DNA of 64,000 nt from Prostheceraeus crozeri (Eukaryota > Platyhelminthes > Polycladida > Euryleptidae). The notes beneath the pieces were generated by a model that was not told the DNA's origin, searched no databases, and worked only from the letters and a program-made list of their open reading frames with translations. Both the position numbers and the translations under genes were made by a program. The DNA is taken from the NCBI GenBank assembly GCA_907163375.1, contig CAJQUW010001113.1:1-64000 (forward strand), written 5' to 3'. Position 1 is the stretch's first letter; the number at the start of each line of letters is the position of its first letter. This document shows, in pieces, positions 1 to 9,796 of the stretch.

Positions 1-1
1 T

Positions 2-500
2 TTACAACTCATCAAACTCCTTCACAACTTCATCCTTCACTTTCTTCAAACTCTCAAACTTATTCACTAACAACTCATGCGCCATCTGCTGCGAAACATG
101 TCTCTTCCCTCTCTTCATCCTTCAACCACCTCGCCGACTGCACACGAATCCCACCACTCTTCACTTTTGGGGAAGATGAGCTCTTCGGGGGGTCGGTGAT
201 GACGATTGTCGGACACCGATGACGAAGAGCTCAACTTCCTCACACGCTTCCTCACACGCTCCCTATCTAAATCCACATCATCCTCATCATCACTCTCAAG
301 CACTCTCTTCCGCTGCTCAATCTCACCCTCCAACGACGCAACCGCTCTCGCCAACTCATCATTCTCAACAACATTCTCAACAACCGTCTCAACAACCTTC
401 TCAACAACATTCGCACCATTCGCCCACATTCGCTCCCTCTCTTCCACACTCAACTGCGTAAAACCTCAAATCAGTCACTAAACACCACTACACTCACCAT
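2..500 (-). CDS. Hypothetical small spliced gene, acidic/coiled-coil protein
   Basis: I do not recognise this protein. Reading the minus strand, a start ATG (500-498) is followed directly by a GTGAGT donor. A 44-nt candidate intron (497-454) ends in TTTTACGCAG, exon 2 (453-130) is open for 108 codons, a second 41-nt candidate intron (129-89) ends in TTTCGCAG, and exon 3 (88-2) ends in TAA. Both junctions are phase 0, giving about 137 residues. The product has a helical, heptad-like Val/Glu segment (VVEKVVETVVENVVEN), an acidic patch (ESDDEDDVD), an Arg/Lys-rich nuclear-signal-like stretch, a Ser run and a charged helical tail. Without splicing, exon 2 runs into TGA in an ATGA overlap with an ORF that shares the exon 3 frame. 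The reading is therefore either two tiny introns or a frameshifted remnant. The model is my inference. Confidence 0.35.
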
Positions 501-1580
501 GCAACTCTGTAGAAACGCGCCTCATCCTCAACCACCCTTCAGCACTCTACACTTCACGCACGCAACCCTATTCAAGACAATCATGTGGCCGGTGCCCGCC
601 TTCTTGACGTGAGCCTTGGCGTCCGCACTGCGATTTATACGACCGCACACACACATTTTGATGTGAAATTTTCGATTTTTGTCGTTGGCCATGCCTGATT
701 TATCGTTAGCTGTAAGATAATGAAATTTGTATAAGTTTGGAATCATGTAGTACAGTCATATTCCTAAAGAGTGTAGTGAGTGGCACTCGATCCCGTCGAC
801 AGCCCGAAGGCCTTGTACCGATCACTAGGGAAGTGAGAGATCTTCCCCGATACCCGCTCTTTACAGCTGAAGACATCATTGTCACTGCCCCGTAGTGGTA
901 ACAGGAACGCCGAGTCAAAGGTAGTGATCAGTAGCTGGGATCTAACCCCTCAAAGCTGCCTTAGACTTAGTTAAATTTCAAATCTGATAGCAGATTTGAA
1001 CTCAGCATACTTGAAAACCTTAGTCTACTTGTTAAAACTTTGAAAAAACTGAAAATTAAGAATTTTTAAAAAATTCCGCATTTTACTACTCATACTACTT
1101 TTAAAAAATTTTATCAGTAGTAAAGACACTATCAAACTCTATCATACAAACTTTGAAGTAAGAAGATAGCTTGCCTACTTCAAAAGATAGAGAGTCCTTT
1201 GCACCCGATATCGGGAGCTCAGAGCGAGACCGTCGCTTTACCTCGTCATTTTCGATGAAGTGATCAGACTTACGTTGTCGCGGGTTTATATATGCCGGAA
1301 GAAAACTTAAAATGCCTCTATCCTCCGAAAGTATTCATCGTAGCGACATGCGGTTTGTTGCAAACGATTTTGTCTCATCATTCTTTACAATATGACACCT
1401 CAACCATTCTCATATGACCACGGGAAGTTGGTGTGTCAGCACATGACCATGTAACATGCCACAAGTGAAAAAATTCCTAATGTGTGGGAGCTCCAGTGTG
1501 GTGAAAATTTTGAAAAATTTAAAACTTCCGAATTTTGACCTGGACCTTTACCAAAGTTTGTTTCAAGAAATTTTGTCCGA
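501..1580. other. No recognisable gene
   Basis: No coding frame or repeat I can name lies here. The segment from about 780 to 960 is locally less AT-rich, and a TATATA-containing stretch occurs near 1288. Open frames are short and overlap in several frames, as expected by chance. Confidence 0.5.
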
Positions 1581-1584
1581 ACGA

Positions 1585-1626
1585 GGGGGGGGGGGAGGGG
1601 GGGGGGAGGGGAGGGGAGGGGGGGGG
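1585..1626 (+). repeat. G-rich tract (interrupted)
   Basis: 42 bases of G runs interrupted only by single A residues, enough for several overlapping G-quadruplexes on the plus strand. Confidence 0.95.
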
Positions 1627-1642
1627 TCAGTCAGCGAAATTT

Positions 1643-1986
1643 GATGAAAAATGTTTTGGTGACGGTCCCAGGTCGAAATTCCACACTTTGGAAAATTTTC
1701 AAAAATTTTACCCCATACAAAGTCACTCTGACACTTAGGATTTTTTCAGGTAAGCGAGCTCCGACCTAAAATCTTGTAACCGCTCTAACTTTTGAACGAA
1801 GACAGATAGGAACAAGCCGATTCTTTCACTGAATTTGTCTCACTCTTAGCTTTCAAACGATCTATCGCACGACAAAATCCGTCCACTGGAAGCCAAAATC
1901 GAAGCAAGCTGTCCAGAGGGGGGGGGGACGTCAGTGAAATTTCAAAATTTGATGAAAAATGTTTTGGTGACGGTCCCCGACCAAAT

Positions 1987-2055
<69 letters not shown>

Positions 2056-2372
2056 CACCCCCACCCCCTCCACCCCAACCACTTCGAGACCCCAGCGCAC
2101 GAAAACCCAAACCATGCCAGGTCGAAATTCCACACTTTGGAAAATTTTCAAATTTTAACCATACAAAGTCACTCTGACACTTAGGATTTTTTCAGGTAAG
2201 CGAGCTCCGACCTAAAATCTTGTAACCGCTCTAACTTTTGAACGAAGACAGATAGGAACAAGCCGATTCTTTCAGTGAATTTGTCTCACTCTTAGCTTTC
2301 AAACGAGCTATGGCACGACAAAATCCGTCCACTGGAAGCCAAAATCGAAGCGAGCTGTCCAGAGGGGGGGGA
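1643..2372. repeat. Duplicated 280-bp module with G-run expansions
   Basis: A 27-bp block (1643-1669, again 1951-1977) and a following 253-bp block (1670-1922, again 2119-2371) recur almost identically in direct orientation. In the second copy the two blocks are separated by 141 bp holding the long G homopolymer and a C-rich segment (1978-2118). The module starts and ends near G-runs, so slippage or unequal exchange at the G tracts is a likely cause. Any open frames through it are low-complexity Gly/Pro artefacts. Confidence 0.85.
1987..2053 (+). repeat. 67-base G homopolymer
   Basis: An uninterrupted run of 67 G. Such tracts are rare in animal genomes because they form G-quadruplexes and are unstable in replication. 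The exact length could also be an assembly or sequencing artefact. Confidence 0.95.
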
Positions 2373-2499
2373 CGTCAGCGACAATTTTTTTCTCTCCGAT
2401 TTCGCTGGAAACATCCTTCCTAACCCAAAATTTCACGTAGATTCCGAATCTGGCCTCCGTTTTCTCATCCGATGCTTCGTTTGGGCGCTACACACAAAA

Positions 2500-2800
2500 A
2501 ACATCACACACTATAGCCTCAAGACTAATCCTGGCGGTCGCCCACGTCAACCTAGACGGTCGCCCACGTCCACCAGGCGGTCGGACCCACGCACCCGAGT
2601 CTCACACTCTGTCGTTGCAGAGGGGGGGGGGGGACGTCAGCGAACATGTTGTGAACGTGGACCCACCCGGCCGGCACACCACGACAGACCACAACCTCTA
2701 GCGTTCCAGAGGGGGGGGGGGGACTCAGACACGAAGCACCACGGCGGCCGACCACGACACTCTGCCGTGCCAGAGGGGGGGGGGGACGCAGCCACGACGG
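2500..2800. repeat. GC-rich block with CAGA-G(n)-ACGTCAG units
   Basis: This block is far more GC-rich than its surroundings. It carries three further G-runs (near 2622-2633, 2711-2722 and 2775-2785), each preceded by CAGA or GCAGA and followed by ACGTCAGC, ACTCAGAC or ACGCAGCC. The same G-run context ends the modules at about 1918 and 2364. CGGTCGCCCACGTC also repeats near 2534 and 2558. No coding frame is convincing. Confidence 0.6.
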
Positions 2801-2974
2801 CGGCCATCTTGCGCTATCCAGTATTTGTCACTTGCTTACTACTTACATAGCAATGCAACCCATAGCCGAAGCCTGATTCCGATCGTGTAAATGTCAATTC
2901 TATATTTTAAAGATGTGATAATCATTTAATAGCTGCGCTTGTAGGATACGGTACTGAGCTATTATAGCAAACTA

Positions 2975-4242
2975 CAGATTGTTTCATAAAAAATGGATCA
3001 CCCTTAAACATCGCCTTCACTTCAACTTTGTCTAACTCCGCCAAACTTGAACGAATTTCTCTGAAATTTGGAAGATATGTCAGTTGTGCTTACTAATATC
3101 ATTGTTGGAAATTTCAAGCATGAATATTGAGTTGTTTTCCTGTTATAGATAAAAAAGTAGTAGCTAATTTGATCTTCATTTAGCAATGTTACACAAAATC
3201 ATACCTCACTCTTATAAAATTACATTTGTTTCCTTTGTTATGTAATATGTTGTTCTACAAGCCAAAAGCTATCAAGCAAAACACACAAATAAAGAAAATC
3301 GGTCAATCAGAGCCAGTATAGCACCATTATTCATCAACAATAATGTAACTGCTACATGTGATTAACTGGACTTCATGTTCCATAGCTTCCTGACTTCGTT
3401 GCGGTGGTGTTGGCAGTACTCCTGATTGCTTTCAGCTAGAAATCTATCTCTTACCGGTTGAAAACAACACAAAGCACAAATGAACAATAACGAGATCGCA
3501 TTCACAAAAGGCAAAGTGTCAGCTTTGCTAGAACTAGGGTTGTCTTTGCGAGCTACAAGCAAGCGACTAAATGTCCCTTACAAAAATGTGCATCGATGGC
3601 ATAATGATGATTTTCGACTCTGTCGTAAAGAGGGCTCTGGCCGTCCACGCAAAACATCCAAACGTAGAGACCGCCTAATTTTGAGATTTAAAGTTGATCC
3701 AAGTCTCTCGTTAACTGAGATGGCTGCACTAGACTCGTCTATTTCTAAGTCCAACTTGGACAGATCAACTTGGTTATTTATGGATGATAGTGCTACGTGT
3801 CACAGGAGTAATAGAGTCAACTTATGCAAGTCTCAATTAGGGCTTAGGACATTATCTTGGCCAGCTCGTTCTCCTGATCTGAATTCCATAGAAAATGTAT
3901 GGAGTATTCTAAAACGTAGCGTTCGTCGTTCACTGCTACCTACAGATGGCGTATCACAACTTACGTCACTGTTAAAAAGAGAGTGGAGAAAGTTAGATCA
4001 GTCAAAAATCAACGATATCATCGAATCAATACCTAGACGAATTGTTAATGTCATTGACAATAAGGGTAGGGCCACAAAATATTAGCTTCTTAAGAACCGT
4101 TACTGTATCATAGCTCATCAGATTATATAAGGACATTTAAATATATTAGGGACATGAAATAACATGAAAAATGCTTTCTGTATCATACTTATGTTTTATT
4201 TAGTCAAATTTTAGGATGATCCACTTTTTATGAAACGGACTG
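2975..4242 (+). mobile_element. Tc1/mariner transposon, internally deleted copy
   Basis: Terminal inverted repeats of about 30 bp (left CAGATTGTTTCATAAAAAAT; right end its imperfect reverse complement, ending ATGAAACGGACTG) are flanked by TA at 2973-2974 and 4243-4244, the expected Tc1/mariner target duplication. It is 1,268 bp long. Compared with the copy at 8018-9794 it lacks roughly 0.4 kb in the middle of the transposase gene. The roughly 500-bp 5' leader and the 3' end match that copy closely, so both amplified recently. Confidence 0.93.
3480..4085 (+). CDS. Tc1-like transposase with in-frame internal deletion
   Basis: This 201-residue open frame starts at an ATG shared with the sister copy at 8522. 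Residues 1-48 form the N-terminal helix-turn-helix DNA-binding half, followed by the GRPRKT basic motif at 54-59. The second half of the DDE domain follows: D103 in FMDDSATCH and E138 in SPDLNSIENVW, 34 residues apart, the Tc1 DD34E spacing. The first catalytic aspartate (the WSDE region of the sister copy) is removed by the deletion after about residue 90, yet the frame stays open to a natural stop. It cannot be a working transposase. A truncated DNA-binding product is possible in principle but nothing shows that it is expressed. Confidence 0.85.
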   Translation: MNNNEIAFTKGKVSALLELGLSLRATSKRLNVPYKNVHRWHNDDFRLCRKEGSGRPRKTSKRRDRLILRFKVDPSLSLTEMAALDSSISKSNLDRSTWLFMDDSATCHRSNRVNLCKSQLGLRTLSWPARSPDLNSIENVWSILKRSVRRSLLPTDGVSQLTSLLKREWRKLDQSKINDIIESIPRRIVNVIDNKGRATKY

Positions 4243-4449
4243 TATTAATTTGGTATCTTTTATATATTTAATATCTTGCTGTATTCGTCGCAAAAGACGA
4301 TGCAATATTCCATTGTCTTGTTTGTAGCTGGTAAGTGATTCACTCATAGTTTTGAGGCAAAATGAGCAATATCATCACGATCGGGATCAGCTGCAGTTTG
4401 TATGACTATATTGGCAATTATTAATTGATGATTAACCAACTATCATTGG

Positions 4450-4848
4450 TTGCCAATGAACAGGGCATTCTTTGATGTAGGGGTGGCAAACCCTATGGCC
4501 CAGTCAAACAAGCAAGTCCACAACTATATCTACACCATGAGAATTTTAAGAAGAAGGAATACAACACTCGTATCATGGCAATGTTTCTTTTGCCCTTTGA
4601 TATTTTCATGTACAGGTGGGGTGGTAACAGAAGCAAAGAATTTCTATAAAAGAATGGCAGCGAAGATCAGCGCAAAGAAGGGGGAGAAGTATAGCCAAGT
4701 GATAAGATTCATAAGAACGAGATTGAGATTTGACATTTTAAGAACATGTGTTATTTCATTGAGAGGAGAGAGAAGTGGAAGCAGACATGACGAGTTAAGA
4801 ACAATTCATGATTTGGATCTCGATTACCAAACATTTAGTTTTGAATGA
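4450..4848 (+). pseudogene. Degenerate copy of a recurrent aquatic-invertebrate repeat ORF
   Basis: The frame contains RAFFDVGVANPMAQSNKQ, then CPLIFSCTGG, AKNFYKRMA and a C-terminal RTRLRFDILRTCVISLRG. From memory this is the order seen at the C-terminus of a hypothetical protein found in many copies in cnidarian, sponge and molluscan gene models (FFDVRVFNP, then FTPLVFSxTGGM, FYKRLA, and RCRLSFSLLRSxIxCIRG). Those models are thought to come from a mobile element. Between the first and second motifs the expected residues continue in other frames (HHENFKKKEYN near 4535), so at least two frameshifts are present. The exact element class is uncertain. Confidence 0.6.
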
Positions 4849-7006
4849 GTCGTTCATTTAATATAGCGCGGTAGGCTATGTCATAATAAGATAACTTTAA
4901 GGTGGATGTAAATTTAAGCATAGGATATCAACTTTTTTCTAACTTACCTTGTATATAACCGATTTTTGTATATTTGTTTTTATTGTTGATAAATATATTA
5001 TATATTATTAACCGCTAATATTTTGGCCTATGTTCCGACATATTCATCAAATACCATGGTCGGGCTACATCCACAGCTACTAATCCTAGCCCCTGAAAAC
5101 GAAGTAACCTAGCCTTCACGCGAATAGGCCTAGCTGTATCTTATTCATTAGGCCCAACTCATGCACTAAATTTAGTAGCGATCGTTTGAGTTTTACGGTT
5201 TCTAAAATGGACTTCAACATTTGTGACCAAAAAATCTTAAGTCTCGTTAGTCTCTCAGATTGGTATGCCTGCTAAACTGATCTTATGAAGCATTCATGAA
5301 AAACATTTCCTATTTCAAGGACAGATTTTGAAATAATTTGAATCAAACAATTATCTTCTAAATTACGGAATGATGAATTTAAAATCAATCGACGTGCACT
5401 AGAGTAGGTAGACTTGACTTATGGAATTAAAATGTATTTAATTTCAATAATAGGATAATATTCCGCCAATCAGGCCGGTGCAGCTAAAACAAACAATTTA
5501 CTGTCACCTACTTTTATGCACGTATGCTTCAATCCTGTTCGGTTTCTTTATTAGTATTGGATCTTTATTTATCCTCAAAGACAGAGAAAGTACATCGTTC
5601 AATAAATTGTCAAGTCCACTACTGATCACTCAAAAAAATTTCTGGTAAGTACTTTTAAAAATGATGTTTTGCTTCAGCTAAGATGTCTGATCGTTATGCA
5701 TCGTTCTGTTAATGAAGATAGGTATATTTCAATTCCATAATTCAAGGTTATTCGATTGAGCTTGGCTTCATCATCTAGTAATTTAGAAAATGGCTATTTC
5801 ATTCCAATGATCTTGATGATCTAACCAATCCATTAGATGTTAGATTGAAAGGTGTAGCCTATGATAAACACTCCAAAAAACGTTTGATCACAAATATTTT
5901 GCAAGTCAAGTTTCCACTGACTGCCAGCAGCACGCTCATTGGTTGAGAGCGTCAGCTGATTTACGCACACAACAATAGGGAATCAGATATCATCAAAATA
6001 GACCTCGGAAACCTCATGCAGTATGGCATCTTTGGGAGGCTGTTACTCAGAGAGCACAGGACGGATTTACGGTGACTTTTGATATGCTAATAAGCAGAAT
6101 CTAAAATACATGTATGCCAATTTTCAGGGTACCACGAATTTTGTCCGGGTTATTCATATTTCGTTCCTAAATTTCCTGGTCTATAGCCTATATCAACCCT
6201 AGTCCATCGGAATCTCCTCAGGCATGCAAGTAGGCCTAGACCTAGATAGAGCTAATTTTATCAAATATCCACTGAAATTTAGTAAATAACACAACATGGG
6301 AAAAACAGTTGTCTCTTCGATGCAGATAATGTATTCTTGCCGAATTTTCGACAGACAGAGCGTCTGTCATCTTTCAGGTCAAACGACAATACAATAATTC
6401 CAATAGCCTGCGAATATCTTTTCCATGCTGCACTGAAATGCTATAGGCCAAATGTTAATTACTGTCAGTCACTTCAACATCATTTTGATGCTGTGGATTA
6501 AATATCATTGCTATGGTGCTTGCTATATCAGGATCAAAATTAAGTGATCGTAAAATAGTACAGTAGTTTAGTAGGGCCATCTTGAATGCCAATACGAAGC
6601 ATTATGATGAGCTGGTGCACGTACATTTTGTTGAAGAACATCATGTGTGATTCCATATTTCTTTTGTGTCTGCACATGTCTTCCGTGTCTGTTTTTGGAG
6701 AGATCTAGACCTTTCATGGAAGCAGATGTCTCATCAAGCACACTTCAATTCAATTATTTATTGATTCTTTATCATCACATTAAAAAAGTTAATGTAGGTT
6801 CGTCGGCAGACCTTTTAGCTTTTATACGTTGAATGTTGTGTGGGCCTATCAGGTCTATCACGACTCCGCCACATAAAATAATGCAATCACACTAAAACTA
6901 TCCATGAAACATGGGTTATTACAAGACAAACCCTGAACAAAAGCTAAAATCCAACCATTAAGCAACCGAAATTTCTCCTAAACCAACACTAAACAAAATC
7001 TATAAA
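4849..7006. other. No recognisable gene
   Basis: About 2.1 kb of AT-rich sequence with several AGGCCTA words (for example near 5130 and 6232). Open frames are all under 75 codons and show no domain I recognise. Confidence 0.5.
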
Positions 7007-7014
7007 CTAATAAC

Positions 7015-7682
7015 TAGGGCAATCCAAAGTTGCAGTGCAACTTTTTGCAACTTTTTTGCATATTTTAAGGTAAAATGCAACATTTTGCAACTTTCACTGT
7101 CATTCGTAATAAAGATAAGTATTTTAATTTCCTCACTCTTGGATCAACTCGGCTACCGGTTAAACCCAATCTAGATGCATTTCGTCATGTTTTCAATTCT
7201 AAGAATTGTGGGGTGACGCTTTTCTATAAATAGCATTTACGTCAACTACTTCTCCTTCTTTGTATGTGTTGCTTCAGCGTTGTCAGCCCACTTCCAAATC
7301 AATGGAAAGAAGTTTCTCTTTATTGAAAAAACTTCTTGCTGACGTCATCCTGAAAATATTGAGGCTTACCTTGTCTTGTACTACAACAGCAGTGATTAAT
7401 CGACGTTTGTATTGTGAACTTATTTTTTTAGTTGGTATGAATTTTGTTTTGTATGACGTGAAAATATATTGTTAAATGAACGCTAGTTACTTGTTTTTAA
7501 TTTGAATAGAACACATTCAAACGGGCATACACGTACATATTAACTTTTTAGCCATGATTGCCATTATCTGTTGCTATTTGCCCCATAGCATTTATTTCAA
7601 GCTATTCGGGGGCTTTTATTGCAACTTTTTGAATTTTAAGTGCAACTTTTGAAGATTTTTAATGCAACTTTGGGTTGCCCTA
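7015..7682 (+). mobile_element. Internally deleted hAT element with 8-bp target duplication
   Basis: Termini are TAGGGCAATCCAAAGTTGCA on the left and, in reverse complement, TAGGGCAACCCAAAGTTGCA on the right. The element is flanked by a perfect 8-bp direct repeat, CTAATAAC (7007-7014 and 7683-7690). An 8-bp target duplication with a TAGGG-type end is diagnostic of the hAT superfamily. At 668 bp it is far too short for a working element, but it still holds the end of a hAT transposase at 7260-7395. It therefore derives from an autonomous parent rather than being an unrelated MITE. Confidence 0.93.
7260..7395 (+). pseudogene. hAT transposase C-terminal (dimerisation) remnant
   Basis: The frame reads CQPTSKSMERSFSLLKKLLAD, matching the conserved hAT C-terminal dimerisation signature (P-x-S/A-x(2)-x-ERxFSxxKxxL). 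After a frameshift near 7345 another frame reads ENIEAYLVLYYNSS, the usual continuation of this domain. Only this tail of the gene survives. Confidence 0.85.
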
Positions 7683-7690
7683 CTAATAAC

Positions 7691-8017
7691 CCAAAACTTA
7701 TTTCTTTCTAAATTAATCTTCGCATTAAGCCGCATGATAGCAATTTGAAGTCGATGTGGTATCCACCTACCGGTATTTCTAGTCATAGCACATTCATCAT
7801 CAAGCATACGTAAGGGATAAGACCGATGGAGACAGTTGTATCCCCTCTATTTGACATTAGTATTAATCTGGTTAATTATTCCAAAAAAGGCCTTTTCTAG
7901 GCCTACTCTAATTCATGATGTTGTAATGTGAATATAGGAGAATAGCCATAAAGTATGCAAGAAAATACATTTATGCTGTTTTCAGCTATTAACTCTTCCT
8001 ATAGATTCAGTATAATA
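7691..8017. other. No recognisable gene
   Basis: A short unique stretch between the hAT element and the second Tc1 copy. I see nothing in it. Confidence 0.5.
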
Positions 8018-8521
8018 CAGATTGTTTCATAAAAAATGGATCACCCTTAAACATCGCCTTCACTTCAACTTTGTCTAACTCCGCCAAACTTGAACGAATT
8101 TCTCTGAAATTTGGAAGATATGTCAGTTGTGCTTACTAATATCATTGTTGGAAATTTCAAGCATGAATATTGAGTTGTTTTCCTGTTATAGATAAAAAAA
8201 GTAGTAGATAATATGATCTTCATTTAGCAATGTTACACAAAATCATACCTCACTCTTATAAAATTACAGTTGTTTCCTTTGTTATGTAATATGTTGTTCC
8301 ACAAGTCAAAAGCTATCAAGCAAAACAAAAATATAGAAAATCGGTCTATTAGAGCCAGTATAGCACCATTATTCATGAACAATAATGTAACTGCTACATG
8401 TGATTAACTGGACTTCACGTTCCATAGCTTCCTGACTTCGTTGCGGTGGTGTTGGCAGCACTCCTGATTGCTTTCAGCTAGAAATCTATCTCTTACCGGT
8501 TGAAAACAATGCAAAGCACAA

Positions 8522-9637
8522 ATGAACAATAACGAGATCGCATTCACAAAAGGCAAAGTGTCAGCCTTGCTAGAACTAGGGTTTTCTTTGCGAGCTACAG
8601 GCAAGCGACTAAATGTCCCTTACACAAATGTGCATCGATGGCATAATGATGATTTTCGACTCTGTCGTAAAGAGGGCTCTGGCCGTCCACGCAAAACACC
8701 CAAACGTAAAGACCGCCTAATTTTGAGATTTAAAGTTGATCCAAGTCTCTCGTTAACTGAGATGGCTGCACTAGACTCGTCTATTTCTAAGTCCAGTATT
8801 CGTAGAAGACTTATTGAGTCGAATTTCAAGAGCTGTAAGAGGCCCTCTCAGATCGAATTACCAGATCAGCATACAAAAAGACGTCTCAGATGGGCAATGA
8901 GTCATTGGTGCTGTTCATTAACTAAAATTCTGCCGACAGAAAATTAAACCGATTTAATATTCTGCCGGCAGAATATTAAATCGGTTTAATTTTCTGTCGG
9001 CAGAATTTTAGATAATGAACAGCCCCATTTTCACTGGCGAAATCAATGGGATCGGGTTGTCTGGTCTGATGAGGCATCAGTCCGTCTGAAGGATAGTGAT
9101 GGTCGATTGAGATTATGGATAAAATCTGATCAGGAAATTCCGAGACACTTACATCGTCCCCGGGTACAAGGTGGTGCGACTCTACTGATTTGGGCTGGTA
9201 TTTGGACCAATGGCCGCTCTGAACTTCACATACAGCAAGGAACCATGAATTCTGAACGCTATATGAATGTTTTACTAATGAACATTGGCCAAATGACAGG
9301 TCAACTTGGTGATCCATCGACTTGGTTATTTATGGATGATAATGCTACGTGTCACAGGAGTAATAGAGTCAACTTATGCAAGTCTCAATTAGGCCTTAGG
9401 ACATTATCTTGGCCAGCTCGTTCTCCTGATCTGAATCCCATAGAAAATGTATGGAGTATTCTAAAACGTAACGTTCGTCGTTCACTGCTACCTACAGATG
9501 GCGTATCACAACTTACGTCACTGTTAAAAAGAGAGTGGAGAAAGTTAGATCAGTCAAAAATCAACGATATCATTGAATCAATGCCTAGACGAATTGGTAA
9601 TGTCATTGACAATAAGGGTAGAGCCACAAAATATTAG
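8522..9637 (+). pseudogene. Tc1-like DD34E transposase, disrupted by a palindromic insertion
   Basis: The N-terminal half (8522 to about 8906) has the helix-turn-helix, the GRPRKT motif and the RRLRWAMSHW segment. The C-terminal half resumes after the insertion at about 9028 with WRNQWDRVVWSDE (first catalytic D), then WAGIWTNG, FMDDNATCH (second D) and SPDLNPIENVW (E, 34 residues later). All three catalytic residues are therefore present in the reading frames on either side, and the main lesion is the 122-bp insertion, which introduces stops. A Tc1 transposase cuts and rejoins DNA at TA sites in the nucleus. Confidence 0.9.
8906..9027. mobile_element. 122-bp near-perfect palindrome (foldback MITE)
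   Basis: The two 61-nt arms meet at GCCGGC (8964-8969) and are complementary except for two positions (8909/9024 and 8921/9012). The ends read GGTGCTGTTCATTA on the left and, in reverse complement, GGGGCTGTTCATTA on the right. The direct repeat ATT (or CATT) on both sides (8904-8906 and 9027-9029) suggests a 3- or 4-bp target duplication; removing it would restore the transposase frame. The superfamily is not clear. One arm could fold into a very stable hairpin. Confidence 0.88.
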
Positions 9638-9796
9638 CTTCTTAAGAACCGTTACTGTATCATAGCTTATCAGATTATATAAGGGCATTTAAATATATTA
9701 GGGACATGAAATAACATGAAAAATGCTTTCTGTATCATACTTATGTTTTATTTAGTCAAATTTTAGGATGATCCACTTTTTATGAAACGGACTGTA

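Larger units (their letters stand above)
8018..9794 (+). mobile_element. Tc1/mariner transposon, near full-length copy with insertion
   Basis: It has the same inverted termini as the copy at 2975-4242, with TA at 8016-8017 and 9795-9796. Its length of 1,777 bp includes a 122-bp palindromic insertion inside the transposase gene. Without that insertion the element would be about 1.65 kb, normal for a Tc1-type element. Confidence 0.93.

Noticed and set aside
1785-2158. Poly-Pro and poly-Gly open frames over the G homopolymer
   Set aside because: They are the unavoidable translation of the 67-G tract and duplicated repeat; no start or splice support.
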